Assembly (NCBI GenBank): GCA_044449065.1
Contig: JBIOHP010000054.1
Location: 1 to 8,491, forward strand
Source: JBIOHP01 sp044449065
Lineage (GTDB): Bacteria > Bacteroidota > Ignavibacteria > UBA10030 > SZUA-254
DNA: 8,491 nt
Reading direction: 5' to 3'
A program made the position numbers and the translations under genes. The notes under the pieces are model-generated. The model searched no databases. It was not told the DNA's origin and was given only the letters and a program-made list of their open reading frames with translations. Below are positions 1 to 8,266 of the stretch, piece by piece; position 1 is the first letter of the stretch; each line of letters starts with the position of its first letter.

Positions 1-408
1 GAAATATTCCCCATCCCCTTCCGGATAGGCAGGGGTTGTTACCGGCATGTCGTCCGTGCTTAACATGATCGCGCTTACCCCGATACTCCCCAATCCTCCC
101 ATATTCTTTACCAACCCAAAATATGAATATTGGATATTGGCAAACCACGCCGTGTAACTCGCTGAAAATCCATAATTGGCTACCGACATCATCCCCGCAG
201 GGTTAAAACCAATCGAGGATACTCCTTCTGCCACCGCTACTTCTGCCCCGCCCATGCCAACTGCGCGGGCGTCCAGCGGAAGCTTCAAGAATTCCCCCGA
301 TACCGTACCGGATCGATTCCCGCTCCTTCCGGTACTCCATAGCAGTACTAACGATGTTATCACCAGCGCCAATGCCCTGGGCATTCCTTTGTAACAATCT
401 TTCTTCAT
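1..408 (-). CDS. PorV/PorQ-family outer-membrane protein, N-terminal part (cut by window edge)
   Basis: The frame is open from an ATG at 406-408 to the left edge, giving 136 codons with no stop; the 3' part lies outside the window. The N-terminus has basic residues and then a hydrophobic stretch (about residues 12-24), consistent with a signal peptide. The segment at about 39-75 carries FLKLPLDARAVGMGG followed by VAVAEG and GFNPAGM. This is the hallmark start of the PorV/PorQ (UPF0164-like) family, in which an aromatic-NPAG motif follows GMGGA. Alternating aromatic and small residues after this suit beta-barrel strands. Family members are FadL-like barrels, and PorV itself shuttles T9SS cargo in Bacteroidota. 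The gene starts 34 bp after the stop of a protein with a sorting-type C-terminus, suggesting a dedicated partner. The Shine-Dalgarno is weak (GAAGAG close to the ATG). Family members are usually over 300 residues, so well under half is visible. Specific role in export is inferred. Confidence 0.82.
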   Translation of the reverse strand, partial: MKKDCYKGMPRALALVITSLVLLWSTGRSGNRSGTVSGEFLKLPLDARAVGMGGAEVAVAEGVSSIGFNPAGMMSVANYGFSASYTAWFANIQYSYFGLVKNMGGLGSIGVSAIMLSTDDMPVTTPAYPEGDGEYF

Positions 409-442
409 TGCTCTTCGCTCGCTTCCATCTGTTTATGTGCTA

Positions 443-2809
443 TCAACGAATCAATACGAATTTTCCAATTTGACGCCCGGCGCTTGATTCCACCGTGAAC
501 ACATACACGCCGCTTGCAAGCGCCCGGTTGCTCTCGCTTAACAAGTTCCAGGAATATTCTCCCGGCGTTGTTGATCCGAAGTTATTTAACGTTGCTACCA
601 CATCTCCCGCTAACGTGAATATCCGTATCGTGCAATTTGTGGGAAGATGAATAAATTTTATCATCCTGTTGTTTTCAGACCATTGAGCCGCTCTTCCCTC
701 CCATCCGCCGTTTTCGAACGTGTAATCGCGGTCGACCCTGTAGGGATTGGGCACCACCATCACTTCTCCTAATTTATCGGAGGGCGAAAATGCCAGGGTC
801 ACCTCCGTTCTGTTCTGCAATACACTCGATTCAGTATTTGGCGAGGATAACAGTAAGGTATCGACGCCGTGGGGTTTTGTAGAATCCGGAATTTGAAGAT
901 ACGACACATCGGGTATACCGAATGAAGTTACGGCATACCAGTAGGTTTTGCCGCGAACAAGATTTGAATCGACAAATATCGAATCTAATCCAATGTTGTA
1001 ACCGAATGTATCTCCCTTCGTGTCGTACTGACGCAGCATAGTGAAACTGCTTTGCGTGCCGGACGGGTCTTCGCTCCGGTATAACCGGTATCCTTCAAAT
1101 ATTCTGCCCCCGCTGTGATGCCCCGGAGGCGGATTGCTGTGCCGCCGGGGATCTTGTTCTGCTATCTTGTTTGAATCATCCCAGACAACCTGGGGATTAG
1201 CTCCACCGAGATGGGTTCCCCATTCGAGCGTGACTTTCTTAAACCCCTGAGTAAGTTTTAAGCGGGGCGAAGGCGGCTCGGTCGCAATATACCATCCTCG
1301 ATTGTAGAGCTTGATCGCATTCATCGCGTTCGTACGCAAACTATTCTCACATTGATCGACGCAGGTACCAGAAACGTAAGCAACTGCAATCTTTAAAGTA
1401 TCTCCCGGATTCATAGCAGCAAATGGTCCGAAGGAGAAAAAGAACCGGGTATCGGAGGGATTCGTTACCGGTTGATTCGGATAAATCAATCCCTTCTCGC
1501 CGGACATCCAACTGTACAAAATTGAATCATCTGTTCCCGGACCGGGTCTTGAGGTGAAATCAAACCATTGCCAGATATATTTCAATGAATCAAGCCTTCG
1601 CGGCGCCGCAAGGATAGTCAGTCCTAGTGGCGTCGAACCGCGGTCGATAGGATTTTGGACATAGCCGGTTCGGATATCAGGGAAGTATGCCGAGTAGTTA
1701 TAATTATAATAGCCGGGATCGCTCACCGGACCTAGATCGATATCATTAAAAAATCCAACATAAACATCTGTAATGATATTTGTTCCAACATTAATAAAAA
1801 AGTATTCCATCGGAACAATTGCATCTGCAAATTTTGCTTGCCATGCATAGGATTTCTGCAATATCTTGATGCCCATTTTATGGTGGCGTAAATTAACAGG
1901 ATATCTGAACGTATCGGTAGAGGATATGTAAACGTCATGATCGCTCACTGCGCCATAATCCTCGTCTACATGCGGCTCGCCGTGATCGGGAATGCCATTC
2001 TTTTCCGTGTACTTATCTTTGTTATTTTTCCTGGGAAAGGAACCGTTGGGATTTGGATGACATGAATCATATTTACCCGGATCATAATTGTCATAGGCGG
2101 GATCGGGATTGCGGATTGGATCATAACCGCCGTTGCAACCAATTTCCAGACTATCGGGGACCCCATCCGCGCCAATATCATCTGTCGCCCGCACCCAATC
2201 GTGATCGTTATCTAAACCATCAAGTTCATCTTCATCAATTTTACCATCCCCATCGTCGTCTATACCACGCCGGTTCATCGCTCGTTTGTAATAACCGGGT
2301 CTGTTCATATCGTAATCGGTATCGGAAACTGAAGTTACCCAAATTAACTCTCGCAGCGTATCTTCAACTTCGGGTAGGGTTTCAGAATCGCCTGCATCTC
2401 CATTATATCCTTCAGTGACATACCGCTTACCGTTGATCAAACCACCAATCCAGGGTCCAGCTCCGAAAATATGCTCGATACAGGAGCCAACGGGATATTC
2501 GCATCCGATGCCTACGGAACCACAAACCGGCGGTGGATTATTATCGAAAGCCAATTTTCCCATAACAAGATCATTTGCCATCCATATTCTGAAGTTATAT
2601 CCCTGTTGAATTTGTTTGATCCAGGGGACAGCGGGTTTGGCAAGATTATTCAGCCCTGCTCGCGAGAAATTAAAATTCTTATCTACGGCGTGAAGGGACG
2701 TGAACGAACTAAAAAATATACATCCGAACAACAATAATGCAATGTTGTATTGTGTATTCGATTTCTTCAGGTTGTTCATCCGTCTCATCCAGAATGCTGA
2801 TTTCTCCAC
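443..2809 (-). CDS. Large secreted surface protein with EF-hand-like acidic loops, fibronectin-like region and C-terminal T9SS-type sorting domain
   Basis: 788 aa from a GTG (2807-2809) placed directly after the upstream receptor's TAA. ATG codons at residue 8 (2788) and residue 11 (2779) are alternative starts. Residue 11 gives the most normal signal peptide: short basic n-region, hydrophobic core at about 23-37, likely cleavage after LHA (41). Residues 183-222 hold two calcium-loop-like motifs, DDDGDGKIDEDE (184-195, matching the EF-hand pattern DxDxDGxxxxxE) and DIGADGVPDSLE (211-222). A third acidic patch follows at about 269-284. Residues about 513-635 look fibronectin type III-like (FEGYRLYRSEDPSG and later KTYWYAVTSFG). 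The C-terminus has VVPNPYR (685-691), TIRIFTLAGDVVATL and ends SGVYVFTVES...GKFVLIR, the beta-sandwich form of T9SS type A or FlgD-like sorting domains. The gene ends TGA-TAG. It is probably exported across the outer membrane and anchored at the surface. The exact function is unknown; no catalytic motif is recognisable. Confidence 0.85.
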   Translation of the reverse strand: MEKSAFWMRRMNNLKKSNTQYNIALLLFGCIFFSSFTSLHAVDKNFNFSRAGLNNLAKPAVPWIKQIQQGYNFRIWMANDLVMGKLAFDNNPPPVCGSVGIGCEYPVGSCIEHIFGAGPWIGGLINGKRYVTEGYNGDAGDSETLPEVEDTLRELIWVTSVSDTDYDMNRPGYYKRAMNRRGIDDDGDGKIDEDELDGLDNDHDWVRATDDIGADGVPDSLEIGCNGGYDPIRNPDPAYDNYDPGKYDSCHPNPNGSFPRKNNKDKYTEKNGIPDHGEPHVDEDYGAVSDHDVYISSTDTFRYPVNLRHHKMGIKILQKSYAWQAKFADAIVPMEYFFINVGTNIITDVYVGFFNDIDLGPVSDPGYYNYNYSAYFPDIRTGYVQNPIDRGSTPLGLTILAAPRRLDSLKYIWQWFDFTSRPGPGTDDSILYSWMSGEKGLIYPNQPVTNPSDTRFFFSFGPFAAMNPGDTLKIAVAYVSGTCVDQCENSLRTNAMNAIKLYNRGWYIATEPPSPRLKLTQGFKKVTLEWGTHLGGANPQVVWDDSNKIAEQDPRRHSNPPPGHHSGGRIFEGYRLYRSEDPSGTQSSFTMLRQYDTKGDTFGYNIGLDSIFVDSNLVRGKTYWYAVTSFGIPDVSYLQIPDSTKPHGVDTLLLSSPNTESSVLQNRTEVTLAFSPSDKLGEVMVVPNPYRVDRDYTFENGGWEGRAAQWSENNRMIKFIHLPTNCTIRIFTLAGDVVATLNNFGSTTPGEYSWNLLSESNRALASGVYVFTVESSAGRQIGKFVLIR

Positions 2810-5674
2810 TTAATCCCAGCTCAATTTTATACCCAATAAAATTTGCCGCGGGGCGTCAAATGTATAGGGCGGCATATTGGCGTCGGCCTTATAATAGGGA
2901 ATGATGATATTGCTGGCAGGATCAACATCCCCGAAATGGTTTGGAGCTCCGGTATTTTGATTGAAACCGTTTCCGGTAGTTCCAACTGCAATATTCTCCC
3001 GGTTGAGCACATTAAGAACGTCCAACGAAGCGGTGAGATTCATCCGATCTATTAGATTGAATCCTTTGTAAAGAGTTAAATTGAGAGTGGCAGTATACGG
3101 TCTTGTTTCACTGTTAACGAGGTAAACATTTTGGGCGTTTGTTTGTTGCCCATGATTGGGAGTATAGGGAAAACCGCTGCCAAAGTTATATGTTATCGAG
3201 ATGCCGTAATTATTGACAAATGGCAGCCCAAAGAATGTACCTTCATCGCGCGCTCCAACCCGGTACGATGCAAATAAGTTGACAGTGTGATTTTGATCCC
3301 AATCTAATCGTGTTTCGCGCGGTAGTTGAAAATCCGGTTGATAAATCGATGTAAGAGGATTTGACGATCTCCCCTTCGCGATCTGGTACGCATAACTTGC
3401 GCTTGCAGTTAAATTGCCGCTTAATGATTGAGTGAAGCTCAACTCAAATCCTCTCGCGCTGGCGTAATCTAAATTTTCATAAACATATAAAATTCCGCGC
3501 GGTACTGTTGTTGCATAATCGAAAATATCCTTATAGAATGCATGGATTGAGAATGCCATATCATCGGTGAACTGATCATCAAAGCCGGATTCATACTGAA
3601 CAGTTTTTTGAGGTTTCAAATCAGGATTACCGATAACATTGTTGGCTAAAGTCGTTAGATATGGATCCTTATAATATTCATCGCGTGATGGAAATTGATA
3701 AAAATGCCCATAGTTGAAATAGAAGTTGATCCTATCGGTAACGGGATATCCGATAGAAAGTCGAGGACTTACATAACCATGAAGCACATAATATTTAAAG
3801 CTATTTCCATCCGGCACCTCATTGGGCCACTGCGGTTGGAAACCGGCATTTAAATTAGATTGTACGGCGATTTTCCATGCATCGATAAAATCCTGATAAA
3901 ATATTTGATGCCCTAGATCGAAGTAATCGTACCGAAGGCCGACATGGATATTCAAACCTGAGAACTCAATATTATCCTGAACATAAGCCGCGCCGTGATT
4001 GGGATAATTATTCAAATTCCAACGATATTGTCCGTAACCGGGCCACAAACCATGTTGATATTGAACGAGATACGATGGATAGGGAGGCGATACCAGGTTA
4101 CCTGTAGAATCGGGCACCTGCGCCAAGGGATATTGGATTTCCGTTGAATTAATTTCTTCGTAATAGAATTCAAAGCCGGTTTTCAAGAGATGTAACGGAT
4201 GAACCTGGCTGTTAAAATCTACTCTCATCGACCAAACACGGGTTGAGCTCGACAACCAGTCCTGATCCGTTCCGAGGTAATTAAATCCATTATTCGGGGG
4301 GGATAACAGAGTAAACGCTGTCGAGTAATCATTCGGCGTGAGGCCCGCGACATCCTGTCCAGAGCGATTTTCCAATTTTCCAAGATTCATTTTAATAAAT
4401 GAATTCGAACCAAAAAAATGCGACCAGGTAAAAACATGTTGTGTTGATAATGTCGCCTGAACATTCGAAGAATCTGCTCTGTATTTCCATGCATTATTGT
4501 AGTTGTGGGTCGACCCTAAACTCGCGCGATATCCATAACTGAATTGATCCACGCTGCTGCGATCGTACCGCAATTTCGAATTGAGCGTGAATGCATTCTT
4601 TTGATTGTCGGTAAAATTGAATCCGGTTCCATTTAATATCCCTCCAAGGAAGCCGTTGAATTCAGCTTTGCGTTGAACCGGATTGTAAAATTCATTCTGG
4701 ATAAAATTATATGGTCCATCGGCTCGGTCAATATCTGCGCTCACAAAAAAAGTTAGTGAACCGGGAACATTCACCCCCATTCCTGAAAGAAGGTATTTTG
4801 TAATTGGCTCAGGTCCCCCGAATGAAAATGCGCTATACCGTTCATTCTGATTATCGCCGACAATGCGATCGGTTCTATACTGCGCTGATCCGCTATATGA
4901 GTCACTGCCGGATTTTGTGGTAATACTGATGATGCCCGATTGCGCATTCCCGTAATCGGCGTCAAAACCGCTTGTTTGCACGCTAACCGATGAGATGGCG
5001 TTTGCGGAAACGGATAATCCTCCAGCTCCTCCGCCGATAACCCCGGCATTCATGCCGGCATATAAATTGGAAAGTTGTTGATTGGCGTTCACGACTACAC
5101 CGCTCGTATTAACGATATCATTCGAGGGAACACCATCAACCAGGTATTGAACCTCGTTGGAGCGACCACCCCGAAGAAAAAGGTTATTACCTTGTTTTAC
5201 AACTCCGGCTTGAAGTTTGACAATATCGGCAACGTCCTTAACGTTCGGAATAGCTTCGATTTGTTTTTGTTCGACGGTTTTTTGGGAAGAAGTATTTAAC
5301 GGATTGACGAGGTTTTTATCCCCTCTAATTATAATTTCCGGCATGCCGATCGTTGTTGCACTTAATTTAAAATTTTGTGATACGGTTGCATCGGCGCCGA
5401 CTTTAACGTTATCCGCTCTCTGAGACGTGTAGCCGATTAAATTTGCCTCAACAGAAAATGCTCCGATGGGAACACCAATGATTGTGTATTTGCCGTCGGG
5501 ATCGGTGACGGCGCCGCGGGTGGTTGTGAGAACCTTTATCACAACACCAACCAGGGGCTCGCCTTTTTCATCAACCACCCTGCCGACAATTTTCCCGGTA
5601 TTGCCCGCATACATTATACTAGCGGTGAGAACGACAAAGATTAAAACATAGAATTGCTGTAGCAACATTTTCAT
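2810..5674 (-). CDS. TonB-dependent outer-membrane receptor with N-terminal carboxypeptidase-regulatory-like domain
   Basis: 954 aa, ATG at 5672-5674, with AAAGGA at 5683-5688, 8 nt upstream. A signal peptide (1-23) ends at MYA. Residues about 26-105 form a carboxypeptidase regulatory-like beta-sandwich (GKIVGRVVDEKGEPLVGVVIKV, then GAVTDPDGKYTIIGVP and GYTSQ). PEIIIRGDK (112-120) resembles a TonB box. The plug follows at about 127-255, with the signature NNLFLRGGRSNEVQYLVDGVP and closing SGIISITTKSGS. The remaining roughly 700 residues are aromatic-rich alternating beta-barrel strands, and the protein ends GIKLSWD, a typical barrel terminus with an aromatic residue near the end. Such receptors import large or scarce ligands across the outer membrane using TonB-ExbBD energy. 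A glycine-rich insertion (GVIGGGAGG, 211-219) sits in the plug. The neighbours are exported or surface proteins rather than a SusD homologue, so the ligand is not predictable. A run of seven C's on the coding strand lies at 4296-4302. Confidence 0.93.
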   Translation of the reverse strand: MKMLLQQFYVLIFVVLTASIMYAGNTGKIVGRVVDEKGEPLVGVVIKVLTTTRGAVTDPDGKYTIIGVPIGAFSVEANLIGYTSQRADNVKVGADATVSQNFKLSATTIGMPEIIIRGDKNLVNPLNTSSQKTVEQKQIEAIPNVKDVADIVKLQAGVVKQGNNLFLRGGRSNEVQYLVDGVPSNDIVNTSGVVVNANQQLSNLYAGMNAGVIGGGAGGLSVSANAISSVSVQTSGFDADYGNAQSGIISITTKSGSDSYSGSAQYRTDRIVGDNQNERYSAFSFGGPEPITKYLLSGMGVNVPGSLTFFVSADIDRADGPYNFIQNEFYNPVQRKAEFNGFLGGILNGTGFNFTDNQKNAFTLNSKLRYDRSSVDQFSYGYRASLGSTHNYNNAWKYRADSSNVQATLSTQHVFTWSHFFGSNSFIKMNLGKLENRSGQDVAGLTPNDYSTAFTLLSPPNNGFNYLGTDQDWLSSSTRVWSMRVDFNSQVHPLHLLKTGFEFYYEEINSTEIQYPLAQVPDSTGNLVSPPYPSYLVQYQHGLWPGYGQYRWNLNNYPNHGAAYVQDNIEFSGLNIHVGLRYDYFDLGHQIFYQDFIDAWKIAVQSNLNAGFQPQWPNEVPDGNSFKYYVLHGYVSPRLSIGYPVTDRINFYFNYGHFYQFPSRDEYYKDPYLTTLANNVIGNPDLKPQKTVQYESGFDDQFTDDMAFSIHAFYKDIFDYATTVPRGILYVYENLDYASARGFELSFTQSLSGNLTASASYAYQIAKGRSSNPLTSIYQPDFQLPRETRLDWDQNHTVNLFASYRVGARDEGTFFGLPFVNNYGISITYNFGSGFPYTPNHGQQTNAQNVYLVNSETRPYTATLNLTLYKGFNLIDRMNLTASLDVLNVLNRENIAVGTTGNGFNQNTGAPNHFGDVDPASNIIIPYYKADANMPPYTFDAPRQILLGIKLSWD

Positions 5675-5693
5675 TGATGTAGTCCTTTCATCC

Positions 5694-7586
5694 TTAAAAT
5701 CCTTCTACTTTACAATCGTGGAATGCCTGCTTTAACACCAATCGGGCTGTTGCCGCCGGCACATAGTAAAGTGGAAATCCTAATGCAATACTATTAAACG
5801 ATACTCCCTGGTAACGAACGCCAATATTGGTGCCTGTATACGGAGAATTCGGATCAGAAACACTCACGAATGTATATATTTTCTCGCCGAAACCCGTTGG
5901 TTTATAGGCAGTTATTTTATTCAATGCTCCGTGCCAACTTGTGTCAAGTTTTGTTGGATCGAGTGTGATATCAGGATAGCCACCCTGACCGTTCGCCCCG
6001 ATAAATTCGAAGAAAGGTGTGCCCAATTGTGGGTTAGGAACAATAATTGATTGAACCGTAAGGTCTAACTGTTCATGCAGGATATGTGGAAAAAGGTATC
6101 CGCTCTGGGGGTCGGAGGTATTAAGGACCGTATATAAATTCCAACTACTAAATACAATATTACCACCAACGGCACAATAGTCATATAAAATCTTTTGTGT
6201 AACATTATCAAAAATAGCATGATTATCGTACGCACCTTTGTTAAAACCACTGGCAAATGTATCACTAATAGCATCAGCAGCGATGAGAAGAACCCGAAAA
6301 TGACTTAAATATGCCCTGCTGGGGAACCCATCCGAGTAATTATGAAAGACATAGGGAATATGGAATGAATCCATCAATGATCTATAATAAGCTTCCATCG
6401 AAGCCTGCGAGGGTCTAATAGGGCTGACTACAGATACGTTAGAAGAATCCCATCTGTACGAACAATTGAGAACCAGGATTGTATCGTGATATTGATCCAT
6501 TCTAAATTCCGGGAAAATCGTATAGAAAACCGATTTTGCGCGAATAGTATCAATTTTTCCAGGGGGGGGAGGTGTTCCTGGTGCAGTATAATAACCAAGG
6601 GTATCGATTGAACCGAATTCATTTTTTGCTCTGACCGAGAAGGTATGCCTTGATGCAAACGGATCTATGAATTGACTCGCGTTAACTAATGTGAATGTAT
6701 CCGGAACCCACGGCGACCACCGTAAAGAATCAGCCGATCTATCACCGGAAGTATCGACTGCGAAAGAGTACGTTGTTGTTCGCGTATTCGGGTCAAATTT
6801 TGTGTACGAAAAGACGATACCCCGCCAGGTATCGCTGAGTTTAAGCCGATCAAGGACATAAATGGTATCGCTTGGTACCGGTTGCGTAATCATTTTCGTA
6901 ACGGGCGGGGGTACTTGAGGCGAAAAAAAATGCAACGACGCCGGGGGATTCGAAGCCGCGCCGTGATCATCAATTGCGGCAACTTCGAATGTATGTGGAT
7001 TTATGGCATCCTCTGAATCAAAGATAAACGTCCCGCTGGTAGGATTGACATGAACAGGATACGTCCTGCCAATTGGATTTGAGGCAAAGACTTTTACTCC
7101 AGCAATAATGATGGTATCGCCATTAACGAGTTTGGTCTGGAGAGTGGTGTCCAGTCCTTTGGGCGGCAGCGTCGCAAAATAGTGATAGACCGGATACATT
7201 AAGCGGTCGTCTGTTATGGTAGAATCAACCATAAGAGCAAGATTTGCAATAGATGTTATATTGATGAGTCTCGCCCACTGGTGCCAATACACATGAGAAG
7301 GACCTCCAACCGTATATGACCAACGATACTTATAACCAATTACATACCCATCAGGATCATCACCCACCCAGGATAGAGTGAGGCGTGGAATCTTGACGGT
7401 ATCGAGGATTGGTTTTGGCGGCGTGTATGATGAATCGAATCGCACCGTATCAGGCGGGACATTCGCTAATCGGGTGATCGGTAGAATGTTTGCGTATGGC
7501 TGACTGGTTGGATTTTTACAACTGAAAAGGAATACCGCGCTGAGAATCAGCAGAAGAATTATCGCAATTTTCGAGGAAGTTTGCAT
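5694..7586 (-). CDS. Probable lipoprotein with Ig/fibronectin-like regions and a C-terminal amidotransferase-like fold domain
   Basis: 630 aa, ATG at 7584-7586, with AGGT at 7597-7600, 10 nt upstream. The N-terminus is a lipoprotein signal: basic start, hydrophobic core, then LFSC with Cys23 as the likely lipidated residue. Residues about 66-225 contain LTLSWVGDDPDGYVIGYKYRW and later FEVAAIDDHGAASNPP, typical of Ig/fibronectin-like modules of FCB bacteria. A second such region spans about 240-335 (TFSVRAKNEFGSID). A proline linker (PGTPPPPG, 336-343) precedes a C-terminal alpha/beta region: DTILVLNCSYRWD (368-380), a helix with YYRSLMDSFHIPY, the strand VLLIAADA, and ILYDYCAVGGNIVFSSW (466-482). 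This order resembles class I glutamine-amidotransferase or ThuA-like folds, but I see no GxCxG nucleophile elbow, so it is probably non-catalytic. It lies 19 bp upstream of the receptor gene, suggesting an accessory or binding role. The fold assignment is inference from pattern; ligand unknown. Confidence 0.8.
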   Translation of the reverse strand: MQTSSKIAIILLLILSAVFLFSCKNPTSQPYANILPITRLANVPPDTVRFDSSYTPPKPILDTVKIPRLTLSWVGDDPDGYVIGYKYRWSYTVGGPSHVYWHQWARLINITSIANLALMVDSTITDDRLMYPVYHYFATLPPKGLDTTLQTKLVNGDTIIIAGVKVFASNPIGRTYPVHVNPTSGTFIFDSEDAINPHTFEVAAIDDHGAASNPPASLHFFSPQVPPPVTKMITQPVPSDTIYVLDRLKLSDTWRGIVFSYTKFDPNTRTTTYSFAVDTSGDRSADSLRWSPWVPDTFTLVNASQFIDPFASRHTFSVRAKNEFGSIDTLGYYTAPGTPPPPGKIDTIRAKSVFYTIFPEFRMDQYHDTILVLNCSYRWDSSNVSVVSPIRPSQASMEAYYRSLMDSFHIPYVFHNYSDGFPSRAYLSHFRVLLIAADAISDTFASGFNKGAYDNHAIFDNVTQKILYDYCAVGGNIVFSSWNLYTVLNTSDPQSGYLFPHILHEQLDLTVQSIIVPNPQLGTPFFEFIGANGQGGYPDITLDPTKLDTSWHGALNKITAYKPTGFGEKIYTFVSVSDPNSPYTGTNIGVRYQGVSFNSIALGFPLYYVPAATARLVLKQAFHDCKVEGF

Positions 7587-7618
7587 ATCAATTTTTACCT
7601 ACGTTCAAGAAAATAATT

Positions 7619-8215
7619 TCAATGAATAGAAGAAATTTTAAGAAATGCCTGGTTGAAATAATATTTTTCTGCGCCTTTCACAAGCGCAGAATCCAGATTT
7701 ATTGTTAAATAAATTCGAGTTGTGTCGTTTTCCCGGACAGAATATGATGCGTTCGAGACAAGGGATGAATTGAATCCATAACCTGTAGTATCGACGGGAA
7801 TTTGTCTGTACCCGTCTAAATTAACCAGTGGATTGGTTCCGAGATCATAAAGAAGATTTACGCCCGAATAATCACCGGGAGGGGCGAACACAGAACCCAA
7901 CACCATATTTCCAGTTTTCGCGAGCGAGTCAAGAGTATTCAATACACTCGGGGTTCTATCAATGGCTTTGACATCCTGGTAAATTACGAGTCGTGCCCTA
8001 TCGGCCCTTATTGCATACACCGCACTGAGAGTTAAATTAAAATTATTGAGAGGTGTAAATGGAATCTGGGTTGATATCGTTTGCATTCTCACCTCGATAA
8101 TCCCGGGAGTGGGACTAACGTAGGTCGGTAATGAACAACAAAGATTCGCAAAGATGAGAGCGAGGGGAAGAACGACAGACACAGCTTTGTACAAGAACAC
8201 TTTAACATCCTTCAT
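7619..8215 (-). CDS. Exported DUF4382-like protein, possible lipoprotein (first gene of the operon)
   Basis: 198 aa from the ATG at 8213-8215. The open frame extends 7 codons further to a TTG at 8234-8236, but the ATG has AAAGG at 8223-8227 with 7 nt spacing, so I choose it. The N-terminus has a basic start, a hydrophobic stretch (about residues 11-25) and then ANLCCS. Cys26 or Cys27 could be lipidated, although neither is preceded by the usual G/A/S; plain cleavage after IFA is the alternative. The mature part looks all-beta: GIIEVRM, RARLVIYQDV, then APPGDYSGVNLLYDLG, VNLDGYRQIPV and a closing RIYLTINLDSAL...YFNQAFLKISS. The order 'PGxY - strand - polar loop - strand ending in hydrophobic-D - final strand' resembles the C-terminal half of DUF4382 proteins, which are exported proteins of unknown function. 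The stop is 32 bp before the next start. The domain name is tentative; existence as a gene is well supported by the RBS, promoter and operon position. Confidence 0.75.
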   Translation of the reverse strand: MKDVKVFLYKAVSVVLPLALIFANLCCSLPTYVSPTPGIIEVRMQTISTQIPFTPLNNFNLTLSAVYAIRADRARLVIYQDVKAIDRTPSVLNTLDSLAKTGNMVLGSVFAPPGDYSGVNLLYDLGTNPLVNLDGYRQIPVDTTGYGFNSSLVSNASYSVRENDTTRIYLTINLDSALVKGAEKYYFNQAFLKISSIH

Positions 8216-8222
8216 GGACACA

Positions 8223-8227
8223 CCTTT
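8223..8227 (-). promoter_or_regulatory. Ribosome binding site that fixes the start of the first gene
   Basis: AAAGG on the minus strand, 7 nt before the ATG at 8213-8215. It lies between that ATG and the more upstream in-frame TTG, and so argues for the shorter 198-aa product. Confidence 0.7.
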
Positions 8228-8266
8228 ATATGGCAAATGGGAATATTAAAAACAGAAAATCAACAT

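Noticed and set aside
203..397. Minus-strand 64-codon frame near the left edge
   Set aside because: It overlaps the PorV/PorQ-family gene in another frame; the family motifs (GMGGAEVAVA, GFNPAG) are in the other, open frame.
2053..2418. Plus-strand 121-codon open frame rich in His and Arg
   Set aside because: It is the antisense of the Asp-rich region of the well-supported surface protein; its composition is explained by complementing GAT/GAC-rich codons. No RBS or family signature.
2710..2740. Lipobox in the 788-aa protein (LLFGC, Cys30)
   Set aside because: The Cys lies inside the hydrophobic core and is followed by more hydrophobic residues; cleavage after LHA with a C-terminal sorting domain fits better.
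4771..5049. Minus-strand 92-codon frame inside the receptor gene
   Set aside because: Out-of-frame shadow of the TonB receptor plug/barrel region, which has clear motifs in the main frame.
2810..7586. SusC/SusD starch-utilisation-type pair
   Set aside because: The receptor has the domain order of SusC-like proteins, but the adjacent lipoprotein shows Ig-like and amidotransferase-like patterns, not the helical TPR-like SusD fold.
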